Made by a program: the position numbers and the translations under genes. Positions 31,057 to 41,944 of a stretch of 64,000 nt of DNA are shown in pieces (the stretch's first letter is position 1; every line of letters begins with the position of its first letter). A model generated the notes under the pieces. It was not told where the DNA came from. It saw only the letters and a list, made by a program, of their open reading frames with translations, and searched no databases. The stretch lies in NCBI GenBank assembly GCA_023213395.1, contig CM041465.1, forward strand, positions 157,735,741-157,799,740, given 5' to 3'. Source of the stretch: Cycas panzhihuaensis (lineage: Eukaryota > Cycadophyta).

Positions 31057-31612
31057 TGTTAAACTTTATGTTTAAATGTTAAGTTAATGTACTTTTATTT
31101 TTCATGTAATATATGCACTTTTACTTTAGGGGTGACTTATCACTTAAGTGATAAAGTGCACACCCACATTCTTTCTAGTGACACAACGTTGTCACTAAAG
31201 GGTCAAATGGACCCTCATGCACTTTTTGAGGATCCAAGTCATGTATCTTGGATGTTTGACACTTGTCAAACATCCAAGGCCTTAGGTCTCTCATTTTGAT
31301 GATCCAAGTCATGTATCTTGGATGTTTGACACTTGTCAAACATCCAAGGCCTTAGGTCTCTCATTTCACTCTATATAATGAGACCTCTCCTCATTGTCTC
31401 AGGAGGAGAGTTGGAGTTGTATTGTTATGCTATCAGTTTGCTAATCAAACTGTTTCTTCTTGGGAGGTTGGACCAATTCCAACTCCACATATTGGGTATC
31501 ATTTTCTCTTGCTCCTATTTCTCTTTGTGCTCTTTATGCTTTCATGCATTTGTAGTATTGTGCCTGTACTTATGATCTTGGGACTAATGTGGCCTAATGC
31601 CCATTTTCCACA
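31057..31612 (+). repeat. Copia-C 3' LTR
   Basis: This 556-bp LTR is nearly identical to 24664-25228, including the palindromes and the two hairpin units (31228-31365). It ends CCACA followed by the target duplication GACTA. Confidence 0.92.
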
Positions 31613-31617
31613 GACTA

Positions 31618-31867
31618 AACATTTGAGACAACTCACAGGTCCTAGGATCCTTCCAATACAGAACCAAATGCAGCATGTGCTTGGGCTAAGGAACAAACAT
31701 CAGCAAATTCAAGACACCTGCCAGCAAAGTTCCATAGAAGCCACAAGATCGAGCCAAATCTTTATGACATACAAGATCTAGCAGTTGGTGGCTGGAAAAA
31801 CTCATCAAGATTGTATCAGAAATCCCAATACTTCGAGGGTGAAGTTTTATTTTAAGGGGAGGGGAAT
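31618..31867 (+). other. LARD-1 3' internal part with polypurine tract
   Basis: This continues LARD-1 after the Copia-C insertion. It ends with the purine run AAGGGGAGGGGAA at 31854-31866, directly before the LTR start at 31868. No open frame is recognised beyond a short Gln-rich stretch (about 31640-31780). Confidence 0.7.
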
Positions 31868-32446
31868 TGTAGCTTTTTTAAAATAAGGATGAAGTTAGTT
31901 TTATAGAAGGAAATATTATTAGGAAGTTAGTTTTTAGGAGAATTAAAGAAAGAACCATTTATTTTATTTTATTATGAAGTCAATTTTTTGGAGGTAAAAA
32001 ATAGGAGTTGGTTTTTGAAGGTTATATATAAAGAAGCCTTCCTCATTTGTAAAACATTTTGGAGAATTTATTATTTTAAGAAAAATGGCTTTGTGCCATT
32101 AGGGCCTCGTGCTTGCTAGAGGGTCGTTGTCGCCTCAAAGAGGGTTGAACGCTGTTGGACATTTGTATCAAGTGTTATTATTCTATTATTAATATTCCTT
32201 ATTTACATATGTTGTTGTTATCAATGCATGAATGATATATGTCTCTACTGAATCATGTTTTATGAGGGTTTATTGCTGTAATTATATGCTCTCTGCTGTG
32301 AACGTATGCAAATATTGGAAAGTATTGCTATAATCTACTAGCATTATCATCTGGATAAATATTATCAGTGGTGAATGACTGCAAATATTCTATTATCTAC
32401 TAGAAATATTGCTTTTGTCTGCTGTTTTTCTTTTGGGCCCGCTACA
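31868..32446 (+). repeat. LARD-1 3' LTR
   Basis: This 579-bp LTR, TGTAGC...GCTACA, is homologous throughout to 21465-22028 with many scattered substitutions and small indels. Confidence 0.85.
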
Positions 32447-33199
32447 AATAGGGCTTTGATCATGAACTTGATATGGGTTGATGGTCATTGATAAGAGACA
32501 AATATGCAAGGCCTTTGCAGAGACTCTCCATTTTGAGTGTTTGTTTATGAACCAAATACACGAGAGTGGGAGTGGATATGGATACCATACTTCCCAATAT
32601 CCAAGATACAAGGATTCAACAAATAGGATATAGCGAGTTAAGGTTTCCAGTAATAAATATATATACAAATTTATAAAAGTGTAGATGAAACTTACGAAAC
32701 AAATTGCAACAAATTAGAAATGAAGATTCAATACCCATTACTCAACATACATGTATCACACAATGCTCATACAACATAATTAAAACACCATTCTTCATTG
32801 ACTAAACTCCATAGTGATGCCAACACAATATGTGTCATTATAATGTAAAGCAAAAGCAAAAAGAGGAGGATCATCATTATCATGGAGATCTTTTGGTGCT
32901 AAAGCTAGCAAATCCAAGGACAAATTAGCAAAAGCTACATCTTGTGGACCTAGCTACTCCTCTTTGGGATTCATGCCCCACAAATATGAAGGCCCCTCAA
33001 TGTGTTATTTATTTTCCTAAGATTAAGGGTAAACATTTGTATGTATATAGACTAGATCTTTGGCCTTTTTGAATCCTGGCTCGTTCATTTTCACTGAATG
33101 AATGAATCCATAGGTGTTCCAATTCCTTTTAGCTCTTGAAAAGTTTGTCACTTGTGAAAGGACACATATGGTAAGGGATTGAAGTTCTTCAACTTCTAA
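32447..33199. other. No gene recognised
   Basis: AT-rich sequence without a recognisable frame. It could include the decayed 3' end of the transposase to its right, but no motif supports that. Confidence 0.4.
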
Positions 33200-34960
33200 T
33201 TCATAATAGCTACTCTACTTAATAAGACCTATCTTTGCGCTCCCCCTCAATGTTTGTGGATCCCTAAAGAAATCCTTTTGACTAACAAATTGCCCAAATT
33301 GACTTTGCAATGCAATGTTTTGTTTCTCATTTGGAAGTATTTTGCTAAATGCAACCCTGTGTCCAATGGCTACCTCTTTGTCCTTGTTAGATGCCTTTCT
33401 CTTGCCATTGCTTTCCATAATCAAGCCATCATCATAGAATTTATGAGACAATGCACCTGCTAAAGTATGTGAATGCATATTAAAATCATTCTGCCTTTCA
33501 CAATGATACTGTGAATCTCTTGAAAGAAAGATTTGCCATTCCTCTCATTCATATTGACATCTTCTATCCTCCCAATCATGGTATCCATGCCTCTCATAGG
33601 CTTGTCCTATGAAAGGATGATTTTTGTTAGCTGTCAACTCATATCCACAACGGGCTCACAAAATCTAAGTAGATATTCCATTTATAACTCACCATTCATC
33701 ATTAATGATGTGCCTCTAACTTGCTGTGCTTTTTGATTGTTAGAAGCCCTTGACTCTATCCATGCCTTCGAATACAGCATGTTTCCCAAGGCTTCCTTAA
33801 TTTCACATATTCTCCACAACATGTTTTGCAACCTTCAAGATTGCCAAGCAAGAGTATGTCTTGAAAATTGCACACGTCTATTCATGGTTGGTCACAAGTG
33901 TTTCAATCTTCTTCCTTGCATCATATATTTCCTTGATCCAAGGAATTGTGTCAATCATCTTCAATGCTAGATTCATATTGTGAACCACACATGGAGTCCA
34001 TCCAATATATGTTGTTGTATCTGGCTTCTACAATCATGCCAGTTATTTTATAAACGCATGCATCGTCTATGATGACCTACACCACATCCGGTTGCCCCAC
34101 AATTTCAAATGCATGTATGAGCACGTTTGCAATAAACTGTATTCTTCTCCTTGCCACTGCAATCAACTGCATCAAGGAAGTATGCATCCTTTGGAGAACT
34201 GCAGTGGGATTAACAAACAGTCTATTTGTTGCATCTATCCACCTGTTAGACACAGTGGAGACTTCTGTTGTGTTCTGACTTGCATGGATTGTTTACATGC
34301 ACCACTCCACTAGTTTCCTTTCCTTGGCAGTCAAGGCGGTTCACAATCTTTCATCAATAGGGCTCTTATAACCCCTTGGCTCATCATTTATTGCTTTCAC
34401 CATACCTTTCCATTACAGGGAGCAAACAAGAGAAACTTGGGAGTCCACACATACAAATGTAATGTGCAACGCTGCTATCAACCTCTTCCCTTCCATTCCC
34501 ATCAAATAGCTTTCCAAGTGGGCCCATATTCTTCTGTATGGCCTTCTTCCACGATCATGGGCATGGATACATTAGATGCATGAGTAGAATGATATGAATT
34601 GCAAACGAATGTTTTCTAGGCTGAGCAAATAATGAATCGGTAGCTTGATAAATCAAATACGTACAAATGTTTTCTCCTCTGCAGTATTAAACATACTTGC
34701 CCTGGTCTTTAACGCTGAAGGCATGCTATCTATCATAGACATTTGAGCGAGGTACTTTTTGAAAATATGAAGTTGATTTTGTAAAAGACTAGACGTTGCT
34801 AATGTGTGCTTATGTAGTTTAACATCTCCAGGCAAGGCAGTCAACTGAAATGCCACAAATGATCCAGGCCAAAGGAATATGTGATTTGACTCATTAACTG
34901 TGTGAAGTGCATGATGCACAGAAGCATTTATTGGCATGTTCCAGGGCCTAGAAACCTTGA
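33200..34960 (-). pseudogene. hAT-type transposase remnant (DUF659)
   Basis: The minus strand translates, with stops and frame changes, to a DUF659-type transposase of the hAT superfamily. The best parts are FIANVLIHAFEIVGQPDVV, a stop, then VIIDDACVYKITG and VEARYNNIYW at about 34030-34135; TPCVVHNMNLAL and IPWIKEIYDARKKIETLVTNHE in the next frame (about 33890-33995); and RFCEPVV and KPMRGMDTMIGRI at about 33575-33680. These correspond to the family pattern of the VVQVVTDNA and FWTPCxxHxxNLxL boxes and the later phrase about a cellular partner domain. The N-terminal BED zinc finger and the C-terminal dimerisation domain are not clearly readable. Non-functional. It ends about 160 bases before a proteasome exon. 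Confidence 0.65.
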
Positions 34961-35121
34961 AACACTTAGGCTATTGGCAGCTAATTTACCTTTGTGTAGT
35001 CCCACCCTTCCTGGGATTCTGCAATGAGAAAAGAGGGCGGGGGAAACTTAGAATTAAATGAGAGTAGGGAACAATCTTTTGTGTTATTTGTTAAAATCAT
35101 ATATTCTTTTTACTTTCACAG

Positions 35122-35698
35122 ATACTACACGGATCCTTCTGGTACCTTCTGGCAATGTGATGCCAAAGCTATAGGATCAGGATCTGAAGGAGCAGACAGC
35201 TCTTTACAAGAGCATTACAATAAGGTAAACATGGTACCTATAGCTGACACCATCTTCTATTAGAGGCAGGCTTATTTTCTTTTTTCTGATTTGAGTTAGC
35301 TAAATTTTGAAACAAAATATCTTGCATGGATTTTGAAGTTCTAGTATTATGCCATTTCAGGATATGACTTTGGAAGAAGCAGAGACTCTTGCACTTTCTA
35401 TCTTAAAGCAAGTCATGGAGGAAAAAGTAAGTTCTTTGTCTGTTGCACTTGGAAATGATATATAAAAATTTCATTCTTACAACTGACTGATTCACAAGAA
35501 GATTTTATTATAGAGAATCAGTTTAAACATTTGTCCCAGATATATATTCTGGATGTTGAGGGGACAAGTTATCTGATTGATATCTTATTTTTGGCATTTT
35601 GTTAGGTGACAGCTAGTAATGTTGACATTGCAAAAGTGGCCCCAAAGTACCACCTTTATATACCGGCAGAGGTGGAGACGGTTATTAGTCGTTTATGA
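35122..35698 (+). CDS. PAE: 20S proteasome subunit alpha-5, last three exons
   Basis: The alpha-5 subunit is part of the outer ring of the 20S proteasome, which degrades ubiquitinated proteins in cytosol and nucleus. Three exons are visible: 35122-35224 (after TTTCACAG, before GTAAAC), 35361-35426 (after CATTTCAG, before GTAAGT) and 35606-35698 (after TTGTTAG, ending TGA). They encode 86 residues including [48 protein letters not shown] and the C terminus EVETVISRL. All match the family closely; a full protein has about 237 residues, so about 150 are missing. The first exon starts in phase, one base into a codon, so it needs an upstream exon. Frame and splice sites are intact, although a few conserved positions are changed (for example Asp in QCDAK, His in QEHYNK). 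No upstream exons were found in the window. This is either the 3' end of a gene with a very long intron or a gene fragment. Confidence 0.88.
35225..35360 (+). other. Intron, proteasome alpha-5 gene
   Basis: This 136-bp GT-AG intron has a T-rich 3' end (TTATGCCATTTCAG). Confidence 0.85.
35427..35605 (+). other. Intron, proteasome alpha-5 gene
   Basis: This 179-bp intron has donor GTAAGT and acceptor TTTTGTTAG. Confidence 0.85.
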
Positions 35699-38549
35699 GT
35701 GAAATTTTGTTGCAATTGTTTCAGATGGATTTGAGGCACAATTTAGGGCCCAAACCTTTTTGTTTGAAAGAAATTAATGGATTTTGTGCACCTCTTGCTA
35801 TGGGAGGCTTTTGGTTATTTGGGCAGGTTTGCCATTTTAGCTAAACCTCGACTTCATTTTATGAAATATTAAAAACCTTCGAAGATTTTAATGGCTCACG
35901 TCCATGTGGATTTACATGAATGAGGATGAGATTCAGCTTTTTGGTTACCATTAGTTATTAGTGTGATGTGGGTTTCTCATTTTAACAAACTCTACTAAGT
36001 AGTTTTGCAGTCTGTGCTAGTGTTAGCTAACACATTGCTGTATCTGTAACGGGCATCTTTTCTTTTGGAAAATAGGATCAAAACTAAAGGAAAATTGTAC
36101 TTCATCAATGACAGTGATGATTGCAATTTCGATAATATGCTGCGGCATCTCCTGAGAAAATTTTGCAAGTCATCTATTCAGGACTTCATGGTATTGGGAA
36201 GCATAAGCATTCTAAGAGTCAAGTAGGAGCTATTTGGTGCTTTTTGTTGTAGTGTAAGTAAATACTTTTCAAATAAATCTTCAATTTTCTTTCTCACTAT
36301 TTTACAGAAGTTTGATTCTGGTTCTAGAATGTGTCTTAATATGGCTGTTTCTGCACTAAATATGGAGGCATAAATTCTGCAGACAGTTTCCTTTTCCTAA
36401 ATCTAGCAGCATTGCCCTTGAAGGTATTTTAGTTGAGGAACTGAGGTGGAACACCGATTGTTTTCAGTTTTAATGTTCGACTATCAGACATGGATTTCCA
36501 ACTTGCCACTCTTAGAAAGCTCCCATTTGTGTGTTTTCAAAAGGGACGCAAACAGTACATTTAGCTTTTCATGTCTACTGTGTGTCCGATCTGATGCCTA
36601 AAAGATGAAACATTAGTGTTTCTAATGCGAGTTTTTCTTGAACGGGTGCAAACATCTGCAAGAACATGCTTATGATAGGTTGGGATAAAAGTGAAACCTG
36701 ACAGTGCAAAACTTAAAATTCTTGCAAAGCATTTTTGTCAAATTGTGTACAAACCTGAAATCAAGGTGGTAATGTTCTGGCATGAATAAGAGCAGAGCCA
36801 GGACAGCGCTTCAGTACAGATTCCTCCATATATCCAAAATATCCCAATATAGTAAAAAAGAAAACATCCACATATATATTTGAATTCAGCCATGAATAAA
36901 AGAGATACATACGCCAAAGATGAACACTGTACAGGTGGAATGTTATATTTCTAAACAATATTGAGATGCCAGTACATGAGAGATCTACACGGTGGAGTTT
37001 ATAAATGGAAAATTTGGTCTCTTCAAGATGGGCCACCTACAAGAGGTTGTTCTATAGGTAGGGCTTACTTTGTAAGGCACTGGATAAGAGAGCAATAATT
37101 CTTGATGTATAAGTGAACGCTTGTGTATGTATATGCTAAGCCAGTCATCATCTGACCAATCAAAATCAATGTGCATGTTTTGACCAATTATTTACAAATC
37201 AAATTTTATTAGTACTAACTGACCTTCCGTGCTTAGGCATTAACTTTACCAATGGTGTATATCACAAGTTGATGCATTGCCGTGCACAAAATTAGCAATG
37301 CAATTTTCAAATGCACAATATGCAAGAATATGCCATTTTTTTATTGAAATGGATGCTTATATTTATAGGAAATAATATACATTGTTACAATACAAAATAT
37401 GAGAGAAAAAAGTAGTTACCTCCTCCACCTTTTTGAAAGACAACGTCAAAGAAGAACACACAAAAACATTAAAAGCCAAGCATCTTAAAAACATGTAATC
37501 ATATAACATGAAGTTCCATGACATCAAATTGAGAGGCAAACAATAGAAAGGTCAGAGCATCAAAGAACTATGGGGGCTGTTACAGAATTTCCTTAGCCAT
37601 CATCGCCTTTATTAAGATGATCCTTCTTGAGAGCCATCCCTTATAGGTACTACGATTAAAAGGGGGTGGAGGGGACTACTTTTGGGAGCTGCTATGAAGT
37701 TGATGGGCCCTATGAAGGAGGTTACTTCTAAGCATTGTTTCGACATGAATGACACAATAGAGGAGGTGGCTACCATTTTCCTTTTTGATAATGCCTCACA
37801 CTAGAGGGGTGCTTGCTGTTGTCATTGTTGTGGTCTCTAGTACAGCTTCTTTGGGCCAAGCCTCAGCCCGCAAGAGGCATTTTGCTCCTTGTACAAAGGG
37901 TTGATCTTTAATTGTTATTGAGCTCTAATAGTGGAAGAGATCAACATGCACATTCTGAGTGTCAATTTGTATAGTTAGTTATAATTGCAAATTGCATAAA
38001 GTCAACAAAAACTAATAAATGAATTTATCCAACAAAAACATCATTTGTGTGTTTCTAAACAATGAATAAGTTTAACATTTCGAGTATGTTAGAGGTTGCA
38101 ATTAAAGTTTGAAAGAAGGGCTTATTGTCCTTGAGTAGAGCTACATTCTAACTAAAAGACTCGTACTTAATTGGGCTTTGTAGATTGACTTACCGATGCA
38201 TTAATCTCTTTCTATAAATGGGACATGGAAGGTTAGTGTGACTTATTTTAGCTAGCTTGCTTTTAATAATTAGACCAACATGGAAACGCTATACCTTTTC
38301 AAACCTTTTGGCCCATTGAGCTTCAATGCTTTTGCACTTTTAAATGATAATTGTTTTGCTATGGATAAAATAGGTGAAACAAATTTATATATGGGAGGTG
38401 GAAATTTTAACAAATCTTTTAAAATAATGCCATAAACCAATTCTTCCACCAATTGAGATGGTGGGTGAACAAAGTTGGGAATTTACTAGTAGAAAAAAAG
38501 TTTATAAGCTCCTTAATTATAAAGTTACCAAAGTTTTAAAAATGAAAGT
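35699..38549. other. 3' flank of proteasome gene, no other gene
   Basis: The first few hundred bases are probably the 3' untranslated region; no certain poly(A) signal was picked. Open frames at 36761-37036 and 36985-37176 (minus) match nothing known. No LTR pair or coding domain was recognised up to LARD-2. Confidence 0.5.
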
Positions 38550-38950
38550 TGTTACAAGTTAATTATGTTAATGTGAAATTGGCTACAAATAGGCTTGTGA
38601 GGTTGGTTTTAAGAGAATAACAACTCAGTTTCTTAGAGAGAGAATAAATGAGCTTTGGTTTACAACTATGAATAAGGGAGCCCTAATTATTTATCATCAT
38701 GTTTGGAATATTATTTGTTTTAGTGGAACAATGGCTTAAAGCCATTATTATATTATAGTATCTTGGGAAAATCCCCTTACCTCAAAAAGGGTTACTATTT
38801 TTAAATTTCATTTAATATTTTGCATTTTATGAATATTATTCTATTGTAAATTTGATATTATATGGTTATTCCATTATTGGCGTGGTTTTATTTTAATATT
38901 TAGATTTATTGCTGAATTTTCTGTTATTAAATTAGAGTGGGCACATAGTA
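38550..38950 (+). repeat. LARD-2 5' LTR
   Basis: This 401-bp LTR has the end region TGGGCACATAGTA before the PBS-like site. The core CTTACCTCAAAAAGGGTTACTA corresponds to the CTCGCCTTGAAGAGGGTT core of LARD-1. Confidence 0.75.
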
Positions 38951-39119
38951 ATTAGTATTAGAGTACAGTTTTAGCCAATTAGAGTTTTATCATATATCGA
39001 CAATTTTGAAAGTGTAAATGGTTAAATTTAACTAAAAAAAAGGCAATTTCAATTTTATATTTAAGACAATAAGATTTGTGTTAGAAATTTTTAGTGCTTA
39101 TAAGGTTTGGAGCAAAATT

Positions 39120-39371
39120 GTAGAAGTTATGAGGGTTTCAATCTTGGTTGCTTGTTTGAGGCAAAAAATTTGTTGTCACAATTTCAAATGACCACAATAG
39201 AGGTTATAAGTGTTTGATTTATTTATTTATTTATTGTAAATAGAATATTTGTAGAAGTTATGAGGATTTCAATCTTGGCTTGTTGTCTATGGCAAAAAAT
39301 TTGTTGTCGCAATTTTAAATGACCACAATAGGGGTTATAAGTGTTTGATTTATTTATTTATTGTGAATAGA
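39120..39371. repeat. Two 131-bp tandem repeats in LARD-2
   Basis: Units start with GTAGAAGTTATGAGG at 39120 and 39251 and end in a TTTATTTATTTATT run followed by GTAAATAG or GTGAATAG. They are about 90 percent identical. Confidence 0.85.
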
Positions 39372-41169
39372 CATACCTTGAAATCTGCTTTATTTTGGAA
39401 GTAGTTTTAGTTTAATTGGTTATAACAATAAAATGTTATCGTCATTTTAATAATAAATATTATTACAATTTTTAAAATTCTAAGTTCTGATCAATTTCAA
39501 AAGGTCATTATATAAATCACAAACATCCAAATTACTTCAAACTAGTTTCATTTGAAGTATTTTTGTATTACATTTATATTAAGGAGTGTTGAATTTAGTT
39601 TTTATGGTTTCAATGAGGGCTCAATGAAGGGCTGATTAGTATTTCATCAAATATAGATTTTGTTTAAGAAGGGTTTAATTTAGTTTTTTATGCTTGTCAA
39701 TTTAGATTTTAATCTTGGCGATGAAGTTGCATTTTGCCCTAAGTTACATGAGAGAATTTGAGGGGACTAATAGTTACTGTAGTGTGAGCCATTCGTGATA
39801 GATAATGGCATTAGAAATGTTTGAGGATTTGAAAAACTATACATAAAAATGTTGTATAAAATCGGGGGCATTTTGTTGGAATGAGAACACAAAAAGAGAA
39901 ATTAGAGACAAATTTGTAGGAGACAGAGTAAGAAAATCTTAATTACAAGGAAGTCAAAACAAAAAAGGAAATGTTGAATATGATGATTTAGATGATAAAC
40001 AACTTATGCAAATAGGAGAATTCGAGGAGTGGTATGAAGAACCACCTGAGCAACTCAAAAGAAGAGTTTAAGCAACTAAGCAAATCTAACAGGATATTCG
40101 ACACGATTCTTAATCCTACTTTACACATCTATTTTTGTTGGTAGTTTTATTTTTCTTCTTGATTTTCTTTATTACATTACTTTTACAAGTCTGACATAAG
40201 TTTTAAAAATATCATATAGATGAATTTTAGGATTCATAATATTTTGTAGGAGAAATCTCAGTTATACTTTCGTTCCAAGTCCTAATTCCCACTCAATTTC
40301 ATCCCTTAGGAAGTCTTTTTCTACATCTTTCCTAAGGCCCCTATCAAAACTCCTTTCTTATAAATATTGTCTAGTACTAATTCCATATCTACCCTCTATA
40401 AAATCTTTATCTCTTAATATTGCTTATCGTTGATATAATATCCAAGTTTCAATTCTTTTCACATCTTTTTCCACAAATCACTATTTTATCCATTACTCTC
40501 CTAAGATCTCTAGTTGTTAAGCTAATCCCTTATTGTAACTCCTAACCTTGTATGTACCATGTATTGCATCAATTTCTAAATCGTACACATCTCTCAATAT
40601 ATATTTATTATATCCTTGCTTTCCACACATACAAAATGCTTATTCAACTCATTAACTCCCACCTTTCTATCGTTGTCCAATCTTTCCTATGATAATTTTT
40701 CATATTTATAAACAATACCTGTTATGCAACCATCATATCTATTCTTAACATTTTACTGTATATTCTTCAAATATGATTTGTTTTTTTTCCATAAAACATT
40801 CCCAACATTCGCAAGCCCTTGACTCTCTGCCTCATCTATTTTAGCAAAGTTCTTTCAAAGTCAAAAGGTCATGGGCAAAATGCGTAAATAGAAAATAGGT
40901 TTACAACTAGGTGTTATTAGTAGTACATAGGTTTCATAATCGTTTTTATATAAGAGGAGATACAAAATTCAGTTAGTACCAAACATAAACAACCACATGC
41001 ACAAGTCGCATATTAATTATTTCTAGAAGATGGTATAAAGATGGACAAAATTATTACGATATATAAACCTTAGTAAGTGGTAGATTGAAAATTGATTGGA
41101 AGGTGATTTTAAATTATTTTTCACATAACGTTTATGCTTCGAGAGCTAAGTATTTTAAGGGAAAGGGAG

Positions 41170-41573
41170 TGTTACAAGCATGATTATATTAATATGAAGT
41201 AAACTTGAAATAGGCTTATAAAATTGGTTTTAAGAGACGATATGAACTCACTTTTTTGTGGAGAAAATAAATAAATCCCAACTTATGGCTATAAATAAGG
41301 GTGCTCTAATAATTTATCATCATCTTTAGAATATTATTTGTCTTATTAGAGTAGTGGCTTAAAACCATTATAGTACTGTAATGCCTTAGGAGGATCCCCT
41401 CGCCTCAAAGAGGGCTACTATTTTGAGATTTCATCTAATATTTTGTATTTTATAAATATTATTCTATTGTAAATATGATATTATATTATTTCTCCATTGT
41501 GGGCATGGTTTCATTCTAATATTCTAATTTATTACTGAAATTTCTATCACTAAATTGAAGTGGGCATGCTACA
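41170..41573 (+). repeat. LARD-2 3' LTR
   Basis: This 404-bp LTR is homologous to 38550-38950. It ends GGGCATGCTACA, matching the GCTACA end of the LARD-1 LTRs. Confidence 0.75.
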
Positions 41574-41944
41574 AAAACTATGCTCAATATTTAGCAAGGG
41601 TTTTCAAGTGTCTTTCGAAGGGTCAAATGACTAATTTACTACATGCACTCATTTTTTGTTAAGTTTTTTTTATTTCAAACTAGAGATTTTGGATGAGATA
41701 AATGATCTCTTTATATCAAGGGGCATTTTTAGATTGAGGGATACTAGGGAGGCCTCTTTTGGCCTCATCACCTCTCTAGTTGAGAATTTCTTACAAGTTT
41801 CCTATGTAGGCCAAATGCTCTTAAAAATTGGAGAGCCAGCTATCTTAATGGGTCTAATAGAGATGAGATCATTACAAGGTTTAAGCTTGAATCTTTTGTG
41901 TCCCAAAGGGAGAACCTAAACAAGATTACGTTTGATCAATATTT
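41574..41944 (+). other. Unassigned; open frame of unknown nature
   Basis: A frame of 87 codons (41656-41919) begins MLSFFYFKLEILDEINDLF. It matches no family I recognise and may be chance or a piece of an unrelated element. Confidence 0.3.

Larger units (their letters stand above)
24664..31612 (+). mobile_element. Copia-C LTR retrotransposon
   Basis: This is a complete 6.95-kb plus-strand Ty1/Copia element with LTRs (24664-25228 and 31057-31612), a perfect PBS, a 1.65-kb leader, gag, protease, integrase, RT, RNase H and PPT. A perfect 5-bp target duplication GACTA is present. The two LTRs are nearly identical, so this is the youngest insertion in the window. It nonetheless carries several frameshifts and stops in gag-pol. 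It is nested inside LARD-1. Confidence 0.93.
21465..32446 (+). mobile_element. LARD-1: non-autonomous LTR element with nested Copia-C
   Basis: The two LTRs (21465-22028 and 31868-32446) share TGTAGC/GCTACA ends. A perfect PBS and a clean PPT lie inside them. After removing Copia-C (24664-31612) the element is about 4.0 kb. It encodes only a gag-like frame and no RT, integrase or protease, so it fits a large non-autonomous derivative (LARD type) that would need proteins from a partner. The LTRs are diverged, and no target duplication was recognised (GGTAA on the left, AATAG on the right). Confidence 0.8.
38550..41573 (+). mobile_element. LARD-2: short non-autonomous LTR element
   Basis: The LTRs at 38550-38950 and 41170-41573 start TGTTACAAG and share their whole length with many substitutions. 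TTAGTATTAGAGTAC at 38953 is a decayed initiator-Met PBS, and AAGGGAAAGGGAG at 41157-41169 is the PPT. The 2.2-kb interior has no RT or integrase. A Glu-rich frame near 39950-40080 and the GGTAGTTTTATTTTTCTTC segment at 40138-40160 are shared with LARD-1. It is an older, smaller member of the same family. Confidence 0.75.
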
